Origin: Betaproteobacteria bacterium
GTDB lineage: Bacteria; Pseudomonadota; Gammaproteobacteria; Burkholderiales; Burkholderiaceae_C
Length of the DNA stretch: 64,000 nucleotides
Direction of reading: 5' to 3'
Assembly: GCA_016716535.1 (NCBI GenBank)
Contig: JADJWD010000003.1
Span: 62,001 to 126,000 of the forward strand
The notes beneath the pieces are model-generated. The model did no database searches and had not been told where the DNA came from. It worked only from the letters and a program-made list of their open reading frames with translations. Every line of letters starts with the position of its first letter. Positions within the stretch are counted from its first letter, which is position 1. Shown here piece by piece: positions 25,582 to 35,640 of the stretch. The position numbers were made by a program, and so were the translations under genes.

Positions 25582-26253
25582 TCAACGCACGGCCGCCTCC
25601 AGCCGCCGGGCCAGCGCGTCACGGCCGGCACGCCGCGCGAAGTCGGCGGCGTCGAGGCCGCGCGCGTTGCGCCGCGCGGCATCGGCGCCGCGCGCCAACA
25701 GCAACTCGGCGCCGTCGATCGCGCCGTAGCCGGCGGCCATCATCAGCGCAGTCGTGCCGTTAGCCGACAGCGCCTCGATTCGCGCGCCGCGTTGCAGCAG
25801 CAGCGCCAGCAGTTGCGGCTGCGGTCCGCTCGCCGCGTAGTGCAGCGGCGTCCAGCCGCTGCGGTCGACGGCGGCGCCGCGCTCGATGAGCCGCACCGCC
25901 CAATCGTGATGCCCGCGCACCGCGGCCATCATCAGCGGCGTCTCGTCGGCCGCGTTCGGCCGGTCGACCTCGATGCCCTTGGTGGCCAGCAGCAGCTCGG
26001 CGACCTCGAAGCTGCCTTCGCGCACGGCCAGCAGCAAGCCGGTGTTGCCGCGCTCGTCGCTGGTGTTCGGGTCGAGCCCGCCGGCCAGCGCTTCGCGCAT
26101 CAACGATGTGCGGTCGAGCTGGATGGCCTTGAAGAAGTCTTCGCGCGGGCCGGCGTGTGCTGGGCCGACCAGGAACAGCGAACCGGCTGCGAGCGCGAGG
26201 GCCCCGGTCATCACGAGCCGCCGGGCGCGCGCCGGCGTGTGCTTCGCTTTCAT
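25582..26253 (-). CDS. Exported ankyrin-repeat protein
   Basis: A 223-residue protein. An N-terminal signal peptide (MTGALALAAGSLFLVGPAHA) precedes four to five ankyrin repeats, such as DERGNTGLLLAVREGSFEVAELLL, DETPLMMAAVRGHHDWAVRLIERGA, WTPLHYAASG and GTTALMMAAGYGAIDGAELLLARGA. A periplasmic protein-binding role is likely; the partner is unknown. Its ATG overlaps the tatD stop as ATGA, so the two are translationally coupled. Confidence 0.88.
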   Translation of the reverse strand: MKAKHTPARARRLVMTGALALAAGSLFLVGPAHAGPREDFFKAIQLDRTSLMREALAGGLDPNTSDERGNTGLLLAVREGSFEVAELLLATKGIEVDRPNAADETPLMMAAVRGHHDWAVRLIERGAAVDRSGWTPLHYAASGPQPQLLALLLQRGARIEALSANGTTALMMAAGYGAIDGAELLLARGADAARRNARGLDAADFARRAGRDALARRLEAAVR

Positions 26254-27083
26254 GCCGGCCCTCCCGCCATCCCGGCATCGGCCCCGCCGAGCGCCGGCAG
26301 CCCGAACAGCCGCTCGAAGTTGCGCGTCGTCGCGCGCGCCACCTCCTCCACCGTCACGCCCTTGGCCGCGGCCAGCGCCTCGGCAACGTGCGGCACCCAG
26401 GCGGGCGTATTGACCTTGCCGCGGTGCGGCGGCGGCGCGAGGTACGGGCTGTCGGTCTCGATCAGGCAGCGGTCCAGCGGCACCTCGCGCGCCACGTCGC
26501 GCAACGCCTCGGCGTTGCGAAAGCCCAGGATGCCGGAGAACGAGATGAAGAAGCCGAGGTCGAGCGCCGCGCGCGCCACCTCGCGCGTCTCGGTGAAGCA
26601 GTGGAAGACGCCGCGCACCGGCGCGCCTGCCGTGCTCGCAACGCCGTGCCGGCGCAAGAGGTCAATCGTGTCGTCGCTGGCGCTGCGCGTGTGCACGACG
26701 AGCGGCAGGCCGGTCGCCCGCGCCGCTTCGATGTGGACGGCGAAGCGGTCGCGCTGCCACTGCATCTCGGCGACGCTGCGGCCGTTCAAGCGATAGTAGT
26801 CGAGCCCCGTCTCGCCGATACCGACGACCCGCGGCCGCCGCGCCAGCGCGACGAGGTCGTCGACGGTGGGCTCGCGCACGTCTTCGTTGTCCGGGTGCAC
26901 GCCGACGGTCGCGTACAGGCGCTCGTCACGTTGTGCCAGCCCCAGCACCGTTTCGCTCTCCTCGAGCGTCGTACAGATGCACAGCGCCCGCTCGACGCGA
27001 TTGGCGGCCATCGCGGCCAAGATTTCCGGCACGCGCGGCAGCAGGTCCGGGAAGCTCAGGTGGCAGTGGGAATCGACGAACAT
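26250..27083 (-). CDS. TatD family hydrolase (metal-dependent DNase)
   Basis: A 277-residue TIM-barrel metallohydrolase. Metal ligands are visible in DSHCHLSF, GIGETGLDYYR, VVHTRSA, FHCFTE and IETDSPYLAPPPHRG. TatD enzymes are magnesium-dependent 3'-5' exonucleases implicated in DNA repair and fragmentation. Genes of this subfamily commonly follow holB and pilZ, as here. It lies 49 bp after pilZ. Confidence 0.92.
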   Translation of the reverse strand: MFVDSHCHLSFPDLLPRVPEILAAMAANRVERALCICTTLEESETVLGLAQRDERLYATVGVHPDNEDVREPTVDDLVALARRPRVVGIGETGLDYYRLNGRSVAEMQWQRDRFAVHIEAARATGLPLVVHTRSASDDTIDLLRRHGVASTAGAPVRGVFHCFTETREVARAALDLGFFISFSGILGFRNAEALRDVAREVPLDRCLIETDSPYLAPPPHRGKVNTPAWVPHVAEALAAAKGVTVEEVARATTRNFERLFGLPALGGADAGMAGGPA

Positions 27084-27132
27084 GGGCTTTGCAGCGGCGC
27101 CGCCCGCCGCGCCCGGGCCAGCGACGCGAGAG

Positions 27133-27531
27133 TCAGATGGTCTGCGTCGGCTTGGCCGATTGCAGCGTCGTGCCGAGGATCTCCTCGATCTTCACCTTCA
27201 GCTGCCGGGTCTTCTCGTCGTTGGGGAAGCGCACGCCGACGCCCTGCGTGCGGCCGCCCGAAGCGTTGGCCGGCGTGATCCAGGCCACCTTGCCGGCAAC
27301 CGGAAAGCGCTGCGGGTCGTCGGGCAGCGAGAGCAGCAGGTAAATGTCCTCGCCGAGGCGGTAGTCACGCGTCGTCGGCACGAACAGGCCCCCGTCGGTG
27401 AGCAGCGGGATGTACGCCGCGTACAGCGCCCCCTTCTCACGAAAGACGAGCTGGATCACGCTCGGCCGCGCGGCCACCGCAGGCACCGCCGGCGCCAGGC
27501 CGGCCGAACGGGACGTGAGGCGATCACTCAT
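27133..27531 (-). CDS. pilZ: Type IV pilus assembly protein PilZ
   Basis: A 132-residue PilZ-fold protein. It has the core (VIQLVFREKGALYAAYIPLLTDGGLFVPT, DIYLLLSLPDDPQRFPVAGKVAWITP) but lacks the RxxxR and D/NxSxxG c-di-GMP motifs. This suits canonical PilZ, which acts with PilB and FimX in pilus assembly rather than as a direct c-di-GMP receptor. The position after tmk and holB matches the Pseudomonas pilZ locus. No other pilus genes are in the window. Confidence 0.88.
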   Translation of the reverse strand: MSDRLTSRSAGLAPAVPAVAARPSVIQLVFREKGALYAAYIPLLTDGGLFVPTTRDYRLGEDIYLLLSLPDDPQRFPVAGKVAWITPANASGGRTQGVGVRFPNDEKTRQLKVKIEEILGTTLQSAKPTQTI

Positions 27532-27624
27532 GAAGTGCAGTGTATCGAAGCGGTTTGCCGCGGCGGCGGCAGGGGTGCCACGCCTGGCGCCGCGGCGCGG
27601 CTTTCAGCGCAGCATTCAGCGCGG

Positions 27625-28671
27625 TCAGGTTGCGGGCGTGGTGGCCCCCGCTGCCAGCGCCCTCTGCGCCCCGCTGACCAGCGCGTCGATCGCCAGCGCC
27701 TCGTGCCACGGGTGCTCGGCGCTTTCGGCCAGGCGCTGCAGTTCGCGCTGCCAGCGCAACAGCGCCGGCAGCGACAGGCGCGCCGGCAGGCTGCCCGACG
27801 CGAAGTAGCGCCCGGCGCCGCCGACGGCCGAAGCCATCGCGTCGTGGCAGACCTTGAGCAGAAGCTCCACTGCCAGTGGCACCGTCGTGCCGGCCAGCAC
27901 GCCGGGCCGGCCGGCGCCGAGCTGCCGCGGCAGCGCCTGCCAACGTTCGGCGTCGATGCCGCGCTCGCGCCAGCGCAGCACCTCGAGCGGCCGGCCGTCG
28001 CAAGCGGCGAGCAGCGCTTCGGCCTCGTCGACGCCCTGCTCTTGCAGCCAGGTGGCAGCCACGTCGCGATCGGGCGCGCCCATCACGAGCTGCTGGCAGC
28101 GGCTGCGCACGGTCGGCATCACGTGCATCGCATCGCTGCAGGTCAGCACGAGCCGGGTGCCGGGCGGCGGCTCCTCGACGGTCTTCAAGAGGGCGCTCGC
28201 GGCATGCGCGTTCAGCGCCTCGGCCGGATGCAGCACGACCATCTTGCCGCGCCCGCGGGCGCTCGTGCGCGTGACCCAGTCGAGCAGGCCGCGCACGTCG
28301 TCGATGCGGATCTGCCGGCTCGGCTTGCGCTTGCCCTCGTCGCCCTCGGGCTTGTCGTCGCCGACGAGCCAGCCGGATTCGCGGCGCTCGATCTCGGGCA
28401 GCAGCACGTAGAGGTCGGGGTGCGTCTGCGCGGCGACGAGCCGGCAGCTGTCGCAGCGGCCGCAGGCGGGGGCGGCGGGGCCATCGAGGCCGTGGGCTTC
28501 GCACAAGCGTGATTGCGCCAGCGCCAACGCCAGCGCCAGCGCGCCGGCGCCGGGCGCGGCGCACAGCAGCAGCGCGTGGCTGCGCTCGGCGGCGAGCGCG
28601 CGCGCCAGCGGCGAAGCCAGCCACGGCAGCGGCAGCGTGCCGTGGGCGTCGATCAGCGTCGCGGCGGTCAT
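27625..28671 (-). CDS. holB: DNA polymerase III subunit delta'
   Basis: A 348-residue clamp-loader subunit. It has a four-Cys zinc-binding module (LCEAHG...CGRCDSCRLV), HPDLYVLLPE, IRIDDVRGLLDWV, VVLHPAEALNAHAASALLKTVEEPPPGTRLVLTC and the sensor-like VRSRCQ. The P-loop region reads APGAGALALA without the Lys, in keeping with delta' being a non-ATPase subunit. It starts 7 bp after tmk; ATG 28671 (MTAATLIDAHG) is chosen over a longer Arg-rich frame. Confidence 0.93.
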   Translation of the reverse strand: MTAATLIDAHGTLPLPWLASPLARALAAERSHALLLCAAPGAGALALALALAQSRLCEAHGLDGPAAPACGRCDSCRLVAAQTHPDLYVLLPEIERRESGWLVGDDKPEGDEGKRKPSRQIRIDDVRGLLDWVTRTSARGRGKMVVLHPAEALNAHAASALLKTVEEPPPGTRLVLTCSDAMHVMPTVRSRCQQLVMGAPDRDVAATWLQEQGVDEAEALLAACDGRPLEVLRWRERGIDAERWQALPRQLGAGRPGVLAGTTVPLAVELLLKVCHDAMASAVGGAGRYFASGSLPARLSLPALLRWQRELQRLAESAEHPWHEALAIDALVSGAQRALAAGATTPAT

Positions 28672-28678
28672 CGCGCGC

Positions 28679-29293
28679 TCACCACCACCCGTGCGCCTGC
28701 ACCGCGGCCAGCACCTGCTGCCGCACCGCCGGCGGCGTGCCGGCGGCGTCGATGCGCACGAAGCGGCCGGCGTGTTCACGCGCGCGCGCCGCGTAGCCCG
28801 CGCCGACGCGCTCGAAGAACGCCTCGTCCTGCTGCTCGAAGCGATCGGGCGCGCGCGCCGCGGCACGGCGCGCCGCGGCCTGCGCCGCCGGCAGGTCGAA
28901 CCACAACGTCAGGTCGGGCTGCCGACCTTCCTGCACCCACTGCTCGAGCGCGGCGATGCGCTCGGGCGCGAAGCCCCGGCCGCTGCCCTGGTAAGCGAAG
29001 CTCGCGTCGGTGAAGCGGTCGCACAGCACCGTCGCGCCGCGCGCCAGCGCCGGCAGGATCTGCCGCGCGAGGTGGTCGCGCCGTGCCGCGAAGACCAGCA
29101 GCAGCTCGGTCAGCGTGTCCATCGGCTCGTTCAGCACCAGCTCGCGCAGCCGCTCGGCGAGCGGCGTGCCGCCCGGCTCGCGCGTCAACACGACCTCGTG
29201 GCCGCGATGGCGCATCCACTCGGCAAGCGTCTCGATGTGCGAGCTCTTGCCCGCGCCGTCGATGCCTTCGAAGGTGACGAAGCGGCCGGTCAT
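28679..29293 (-). CDS. tmk: Thymidylate kinase
   Basis: A 204-residue kinase making dTDP from dTMP. It has the P-loop FEGIDGAGKSSH, the DR motif (LCDRFTDASFAYQGSGRG) and the LID-side RAPDRFEQQDEAFF. The start is ATG 29293 (MTGRFVTFEG). It is 16 bp downstream of mltG and 7 bp upstream of holB, the conserved mltG-tmk-holB operon. Confidence 0.96.
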   Translation of the reverse strand: MTGRFVTFEGIDGAGKSSHIETLAEWMRHRGHEVVLTREPGGTPLAERLRELVLNEPMDTLTELLLVFAARRDHLARQILPALARGATVLCDRFTDASFAYQGSGRGFAPERIAALEQWVQEGRQPDLTLWFDLPAAQAAARRAAARAPDRFEQQDEAFFERVGAGYAARAREHAGRFVRIDAAGTPPAVRQQVLAAVQAHGWW

Positions 29294-29309
29294 GCAGTGT
29301 GCGCCTGAT

Positions 29310-30338
29310 TCATCGCAGCCCCCGCTGGTAGCGATCGACCGCGCGGTTGTGTTCGGTGAGCGTCTCGCTGAAGACGCTGCTGCCGTCGCCGCGCGCCACG
29401 AAGTACAGCGCCCGCGTCGGCTGCGGCCGCACCGCGGCGCGCAGCGACGCCAGCCCCGGCAGCGCGATCGGCGTCGGCGGCAGGCCGGCGCGTGTGTAGG
29501 TGTTGTACGGCGTGTCGGCAAGCAGGTCGCGCTTGCGCAGGTTGCCGTCGAATGCGGCCCCGAGGCCGTAGATCACCGACGGGTCGGTCTGCAGCAGCAT
29601 GCCCTGGCGCAGGCGGTTGACGAAGACGCCGCCGACGAGCGGCCGGTCGGCCTCGGCGCCGGTTTCCTTCTCGATGATCGAGGCGAGGATCAGCGCCTCG
29701 TCGGGGTTCTTCAATGGTGTGTCGGCGGCACGCTCGGCCCAGGCGGCGGCGAGCTTGTCCTGCATCGCCGCGTGTGCGCGCTTCAGCACGACGAGGTCGG
29801 CGACGCCGCGGCCGTAGCTGTAGGTGTCGGGAAAGAAGCGGCCCTCCGGGTGCTGGCCGGGTGCGCTGAGCGCCGCCATCACCTGCGCGTCGGTCATCGC
29901 GCGCGTCTCGGGCTTCAGGTGCGGCGCGCGCGCCAGGGCCTCGCGCAGCTGCCGGAAAGTCCAGCCCTCGATGAAGCGCACGCGTTCGAGCACCACGTCG
30001 CCGGCGACCATCATCGCGAGCAGCCGGCGCGGCGTGACGGGCCTCGTCACTTCGTACGTGCCGGCGCGCAACTGGCGCGCCTGGCCCGACCAGCGGAACC
30101 ACTCGTACAGCAGCCGCGGATGGGCCTGCACCCCGGCGTCGACCCACGACTGCGCGACGCTGCGCGCCGAGCTGCCCGCTTCGACGGTGACCTCGGCACG
30201 TTGCGCGGCCAGCGTCATCGGGCGGTCGAGCCAGGACCAAGCCCATGCCGCGGCGCCCGCGGCGACGAGCAGCGCCAACACGGCCATGCCCCCCAACCGG
30301 GCCAGCCATCGGCGAGACCCTTGGGACCTGGCTGACAT
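29310..30338 (-). CDS. mltG: Endolytic murein transglycosylase MltG
   Basis: A 342-residue inner-membrane protein with one N-terminal membrane segment (LGGMAVLALLVAAGAAAWAWSW), a LysM-like region and the YceG catalytic domain. The active-site region is LILASIIEKETGAEADRPLVGGVFVNRL followed by LQTDPSVIYGLG; the Glu in EKETG is the family's catalytic residue. It cleaves nascent glycan strands and helps terminate peptidoglycan elongation. It diverges from ygfZ, whose start is only 23 bp away. Confidence 0.95.
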   Translation of the reverse strand: MSARSQGSRRWLARLGGMAVLALLVAAGAAAWAWSWLDRPMTLAAQRAEVTVEAGSSARSVAQSWVDAGVQAHPRLLYEWFRWSGQARQLRAGTYEVTRPVTPRRLLAMMVAGDVVLERVRFIEGWTFRQLREALARAPHLKPETRAMTDAQVMAALSAPGQHPEGRFFPDTYSYGRGVADLVVLKRAHAAMQDKLAAAWAERAADTPLKNPDEALILASIIEKETGAEADRPLVGGVFVNRLRQGMLLQTDPSVIYGLGAAFDGNLRKRDLLADTPYNTYTRAGLPPTPIALPGLASLRAAVRPQPTRALYFVARGDGSSVFSETLTEHNRAVDRYQRGLR

Positions 30339-30361
30339 GGCGTGAAATGATAATCGTCGGC

Positions 30362-31345
30362 ATGTCGACCCCCGCCTCTACCGGCCTCGCCGAAGCCACT
30401 GCCGCCCACCCTGTGACCACCGTGCCGCAAGGCGCGCTGCGCCTCGACGACTGGGGCGTCATCCGCGCGCGCGGCGAAGACGCCGGCACGTTCCTGCAAG
30501 GTCAGTTGACCAATGACGTGCTCGGCCTCGGCGCCGGCGAAGCGCGGCTGGCCGGCTATTGCGCCGCGAAGGGCCGGCTGATGGCGACCTTCGTCGTCTG
30601 GCGCGACGAGAGCGGCGACGTCCTGCTCGCGTGCAGCGCCGACTTGCTGGCCGCGACGCTGAAGCGGCTGTCGATGTTCGTGCTGCGTGCGAAGTGCAAG
30701 TTGAGCGATGCCAGCGGCGAAGTGCCGCTGTGGGGCGTGGCCGGCGACGCGGCGATGGCCGCGCTGGGTTCGGCAGCGCCGGCGAAGGCTTGGGGGCGCG
30801 CGTCGTTGCCGGATGGACAAGGCGCGGTGATCCGCCTGCCCGATGCGCGCGTCGGCGAAGCGGCGGTGCCGCGGCTGCTGCTCGCGGCGAGCAGCCTGCC
30901 GCTCGAGCTGCCGGCGCTGAACGCCGACGCATGGCGCTGGCTGGAAGCGAAGAGCGGCGCCGCGCGCATCGTCGCCGCGACCGTGGAGCAGTTCGTGCCG
31001 CAGATGGTGAACCTCGAGGTCGTCGGCGGCGTGAGCTTCAGCAAGGGCTGCTATCCGGGCCAGGAGGTCGTAGCGCGCAGCCAGTACCGCGGCACGCTGA
31101 AGCGGCGCGCGTTCGTCGTCGGTGCCAGTGCACCGATGCACCCCGGCCAGGAGGTGTTCCACGACGCCGATCCGGCGCAGCCGGCCGGCATGGTGGTGCT
31201 GGCGGGCCAGCATGCCGGCGCGTGGGCCGGCTTTGTCGAGCTGAAGCTCGCGGCGGCCGAGGGCGGTGCGCTGCATCTCGGCGCCGCCGACGGGCCGGAA
31301 CTGCGGCTGGGCGCCCTGCCCTACGACTTGCCGAGCGCGGACTGA
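30362..31345 (+). CDS. ygfZ: Folate-binding Fe-S maturation protein YgfZ
   Basis: A 327-residue protein of the GcvT-like YgfZ/IBA57 family. The diagnostic motif is SKGCYPGQEVVARSQYRG, with the conserved Cys, and FLQGQLTNDVLGL is present near the N-terminus. YgfZ uses tetrahydrofolate and assists assembly of certain Fe-S enzymes. ATG 30362 is taken as the start; an in-frame ATG at 30347 would add five residues. It converges with one spare base on the thioesterase-GNAT gene. Confidence 0.92.
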   Translation: MSTPASTGLAEATAAHPVTTVPQGALRLDDWGVIRARGEDAGTFLQGQLTNDVLGLGAGEARLAGYCAAKGRLMATFVVWRDESGDVLLACSADLLAATLKRLSMFVLRAKCKLSDASGEVPLWGVAGDAAMAALGSAAPAKAWGRASLPDGQGAVIRLPDARVGEAAVPRLLLAASSLPLELPALNADAWRWLEAKSGAARIVAATVEQFVPQMVNLEVVGGVSFSKGCYPGQEVVARSQYRGTLKRRAFVVGASAPMHPGQEVFHDADPAQPAGMVVLAGQHAGAWAGFVELKLAAAEGGALHLGAADGPELRLGALPYDLPSAD

Positions 31346-31346
31346 A

Positions 31347-32237
31347 TCACAGCACCAGCCGCATCGTCTGGTGCATGCGGCCTGCCTCCTCGAACGGCGC
31401 GCCGGCCGGCGTGTAGCCGAGACGCTCGTAGAAGCGCAGCGCGCTCGACTGCGCCGAGAGCACCAGTTCGCGGTCGCCGCGGGCGCGGGCCGCGCCGGCC
31501 AGCGCACGCATCACCGTCGCGCCGAGGCCCGAGCCGCGCAGTTCGGCGCGCACCGCGACACGGCCGACGCGACCCGCCTGTCCACCGCCCTCGCCCGCCT
31601 CCACCAGCAGCCGCCCCGTCCCCACCGGCACGCCGAAGCGGTTGTAGGCGACGACGTGCACTGCCTCGTTGTCGCTTGCGTCGCCGCCCATCGCCATCGG
31701 CACGCCCTGCTCGGCCTCGAACACGTTCTGCCGCAGCGGCCCGGCATCGCGGCCGAGCGCGGCCCACGTTCCGGTGCGGCAGTCGAGCATCGGCTGGCCG
31801 GCCTCGAAGCCTTCGAGCACTTCGCGCAAGGCGCCGGGGACCGGGCGGCTCGTCTGCGTCGCCGGGTCGGCGAAAACGTAGACGAGTTCGCCCCAGACGA
31901 GGCGCGTGTCGCCGCGAAAGAGCGCGAGCGTGAACAGAGCCGACGTCTTGCCGATGCGCGTGCAGCGCACGCCGACCTCGCACAGGTCGTCGTAGCGCGC
32001 CGAGCCTTCGTACTCGACGGTGGCCTTGCGCACGAACATGTCGCCGGCCAGCGACTCCATCGTGTCGTGGTACGGCATCGCCAGCGCGCGCCAGTAGCCG
32101 GCGATCGCGGTGTCGAAGTACATCAGGTAGTGGCCGTTGAAGACGATCTTCTGCATGTCGACCTCGGCCCAGCGCACGCGCAGGCGGTCGAAGTAGCGGA
32201 AGTCGGCGCGGGTCGGCAGCAGTGTCGGGGTGGTCAT
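31347..32237 (-). CDS. Acyl-CoA thioesterase (hot-dog) fused to a GNAT acetyltransferase
   Basis: A 296-residue two-domain protein. Residues 1-140 are a 4-hydroxybenzoyl-CoA thioesterase/YbgC-like hot-dog domain (FDRLRVRWAEVDMQKIVFNGHYLMYFDTA, with the catalytic Asp in the usual D-x-x-x-x-V-F-N context). Residues about 150-296 are a GNAT domain (VGRVAVRAELRGSGLGATVMRALAGAARARG, then LSAQSSALRFYERLGYTPAG), whose R/Q-x-x-G-x-G/A acetyl-CoA loop is intact. Its ATG overlaps the stop of the broken hydrolase as ATGA. The substrates of both halves are unknown. Confidence 0.88.
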   Translation of the reverse strand: MTTPTLLPTRADFRYFDRLRVRWAEVDMQKIVFNGHYLMYFDTAIAGYWRALAMPYHDTMESLAGDMFVRKATVEYEGSARYDDLCEVGVRCTRIGKTSALFTLALFRGDTRLVWGELVYVFADPATQTSRPVPGALREVLEGFEAGQPMLDCRTGTWAALGRDAGPLRQNVFEAEQGVPMAMGGDASDNEAVHVVAYNRFGVPVGTGRLLVEAGEGGGQAGRVGRVAVRAELRGSGLGATVMRALAGAARARGDRELVLSAQSSALRFYERLGYTPAGAPFEEAGRMHQTMRLVL

Positions 32238-32994
32238 CGTCGGTCGGTCTTCAGCGAGGGTTCGTCGAAAGGGGTCATCGGCCAACAGCGGCGCAAAGCG
32301 CCAGTCGGTGCGCTCGGCGCGGTCGATGGCGTGGTCGAAGAACCACTCGATCGTCACCGCGTCGAGCAGGAAACCGTTGCCGAAGAGATGGTGTGACGGC
32401 GTGTCGGCAAACGTCGTCGTGCCCAGCGTGATGAGCAACTGCAGCGCCAGCGGCCAGCCGCGGTCGCGCGCGTGCGAGCGCCGCGAGCGCCGCCCAGGCA
32501 TCGTCGAACGCAGCCGGAAAGCGGTGCTCGGGCGCGAGCCGGTAGTCCAGCGCGGCGCGCCGGGGCGGGGGGGGGGCCGGGCGGGGGGGGCGGGGGGCCC
32601 GGGGGGGGGGGGGGGAAAGGGCCCCCGGGGGGGGGGGGGGGGGGGCGGGCGGGGCCGGATCCAGGCGCGGCGCGCCATCGCCGCCCGGCAACTCGAAGCC
32701 CTCGACCCGCGCCAGCGGCGCGCGCGGCAGGTCCAGCACCTCGGCGCCGCGCTCGTAGGCCGCCCTCGCTTCGGCCGGCGTCAGAGCGTGAAAGGGCGGC
32801 CGGCCCGCGCGGCGGATGCGGTCGAGCAGGCCGGCCATCGCCGGCGTCAACAGCGCCGCGGGCGCATGACGGGCATGGCGGCCGTGGCCTGCGTGGCCCA
32901 CACGATCACCCTGCTGCGGCTGCGTCGCCGCGTCGGCCTGCGCAGCGGCCGCGGCGAGCTTCGGTTCGTAAGCGTTCAAGGCGACCCGGAGCAT
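32234..32994 (-). pseudogene. Disrupted alpha/beta hydrolase (HSL/lipase family) remnant
   Basis: Four pieces of one hydrolase follow in order on the minus strand. They are an N-terminus (AGLLDRIRRAGRPPFHALTPAEARAAYERGAE), the LDYRLAPEHRFPAAFDDAWAAL block, then in another frame PLALQLLITLGTTTFADTPSHHLFGNGFLLDAVTIEWFF...FAPLLADD, and in a third frame a tail TPFDEPSLKTDRR whose stop overlaps the next gene. The HGGG oxyanion hole, GDSAGG nucleophile and catalytic Asp/His regions are all missing. The first loss coincides with a poly-G block. It is either a decayed gene or a faulty assembly. Confidence 0.75.
32562..32656. repeat. Poly-G low-complexity block, possible sequencing artefact
   Basis: About 95 bases made almost only of G, with runs of 15 (32601-32615) and 19 (32627-32645) broken by short C or A stretches. 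It replaces the part of the hydrolase gene that should encode the HGGG region. Poly-G is a known no-signal artefact of two-colour sequencing chemistry, so this may not be real genomic sequence. Confidence 0.85.
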
Positions 32995-33003
32995 ACTGTC
33001 GGC

Positions 33004-34152
33004 ATGGCCCGCATCCTCTACCTCACCCAGATCGACATCGACCCCGGCGTCGTGCGCCTGCTGAGCGCCGAGTGCGAGCGTGTCGGCATCCGCCGCCCGC
33101 TCATCGTCACCGACGCCGGCGTGCGCGCCGCCGGTGTGCTGGCGATGGCCGAGCAGGCGCTCGGCGCGCTGCCGCACGCCGTCTTCGACGGCACGCCGTC
33201 CAACCCGACCGAGGCCGGCGTGCGCGCCGCGGTCGAGGTGCTGAAGCGCGAACGCTGCGACGGCCTCGTCGCGGTCGGCGGCGGCTCGAGCATCGACCTG
33301 GCCAAGGGCGTGGCGATCGCCGCCACGCACGACGGGCCGCTCAAGACCTACGCGACGATCGAAGGCGGCAGCCCGAAGATCACCGAGCGCGCGCTCCCGC
33401 TGATCGCGGTGCCGACGACGGCCGGTACCGGCAGCGAGGTGGCACGCGGCGCCATCGTCATCGTCGACGACGGCCGCAAGCTCGGCTTCCACAGCTGGCA
33501 CCTGATGCCCAGGGCCGCGCTGCTCGACCCCGAGCTGACGCGCGGCCTGCCGCCCGCGCTGACCGCCGCCACCGGCATGGACGCGATCGCGCATTGCATG
33601 GAGACCTTCATGGCGCCGGCGGTCAACCCGCCGGCGGACGGCATTGCGCTCGATGGCCTGGCGCGCGGCTGGGCGCACATCGCAAAGGCGACGCGCGACG
33701 GCGGCGACATGACGGCGCGCTGGAACATGATGAGCGCCAGCATGCAAGGCGCGATGGCGTTCCAGAAGGGGCTGGGCTGCGTGCATTCGCTCAGCCACAG
33801 CCTGGGCGGCGTGAACCCGCGCCTGCACCACGGCACGCTGAACGCGATGTTCCTGCCCGCGGTGGTGCGCTTCAACGCCGCGGCCGAGAGCATCCGCAGC
33901 GAGCGGCGCTTGCAGCGCATGGCCGAGGCGATCGGCCTGCCCGGCTGCGATGCCGCCGGCACCGAGCTGGCCGGCGCGCTGCGCGAGATGAACGCGCGGC
34001 TCGGGCTGCCGAGCGGCCTGGCGGCGATGGGCGTCACGCGCGACCTCTTCGACCGCGTCATCGAAGGCGCGATGGCCGACCACTGCCACAAGACGAACCC
34101 GCGGCTGGCAAGCGCCGAGGACTATCGGCGGATGCTCGAAGAGAGCCTCTGA
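33004..34152 (+). CDS. Iron-containing alcohol dehydrogenase
   Basis: A 382-residue type III (Fe-ADH) dehydrogenase. The NAD(P) region is GLVAVGGGSSIDLAKGVAIAA and VPTTAGTGSEVARGAIV. Metal ligands lie in ATGMDAIAHCMETF and GCVHSLSHSLGGVNPRLHHGTLNAMFLP. It interconverts an alcohol and an aldehyde or ketone; the substrate is not evident. The start is ATG 33004 (MARILYLTQIDIDPG), 9 bp from the divergent hydrolase remnant. A strong terminator follows 20 bp after the stop. Confidence 0.9.
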   Translation: MARILYLTQIDIDPGVVRLLSAECERVGIRRPLIVTDAGVRAAGVLAMAEQALGALPHAVFDGTPSNPTEAGVRAAVEVLKRERCDGLVAVGGGSSIDLAKGVAIAATHDGPLKTYATIEGGSPKITERALPLIAVPTTAGTGSEVARGAIVIVDDGRKLGFHSWHLMPRAALLDPELTRGLPPALTAATGMDAIAHCMETFMAPAVNPPADGIALDGLARGWAHIAKATRDGGDMTARWNMMSASMQGAMAFQKGLGCVHSLSHSLGGVNPRLHHGTLNAMFLPAVVRFNAAAESIRSERRLQRMAEAIGLPGCDAAGTELAGALREMNARLGLPSGLAAMGVTRDLFDRVIEGAMADHCHKTNPRLASAEDYRRMLEESL

Positions 34153-34172
34153 CGAGGCGGGCACGAGTAGAA

Positions 34173-34197
34173 AAGGGGCACCCGACGGGTGCCCCTT
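34173..34197 (+). terminator. Intrinsic terminator after the iron alcohol dehydrogenase
   Basis: A perfect 11-bp stem (AAGGGGCACCC / GGGTGCCCCTT) with a 3-base loop, preceded by GAAA and followed by CTT. The A-rich and T-rich flanks could let it work in both directions, but a second hairpin separates it from the convergent aceA gene. Confidence 0.85.
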
Positions 34198-34202
34198 CTT
34201 GC

Positions 34203-34253
34203 GAGAACTCCTGCGTGGGCTTCGACACGCTCAGCCCGAACGGGGTTGTTCTC
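34203..34253. repeat. Stem-loop with REP-like core between convergent genes
   Basis: An outer 6-bp stem (GAGAAC / GTTCTC) encloses GGGCT-TCGACACGCTC-AGCCC. The core resembles the CTTCGACAGGCTCAG-type dispersed element common in betaproteobacterial intergenic DNA; a second, inverted example is at 37220-37243. It may terminate aceA transcription from the right. Confidence 0.55.
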
Positions 34254-35552
<1,299 letters not shown>

Positions 35553-35640
35553 CGGTACTCCTAGTGCGACGGTTGAAAGGACGACGGAATTCGTTCGACG
35601 CCGTCAGGATAGCCGCGCGCCCCGCAAGTTGTGGCACCGT

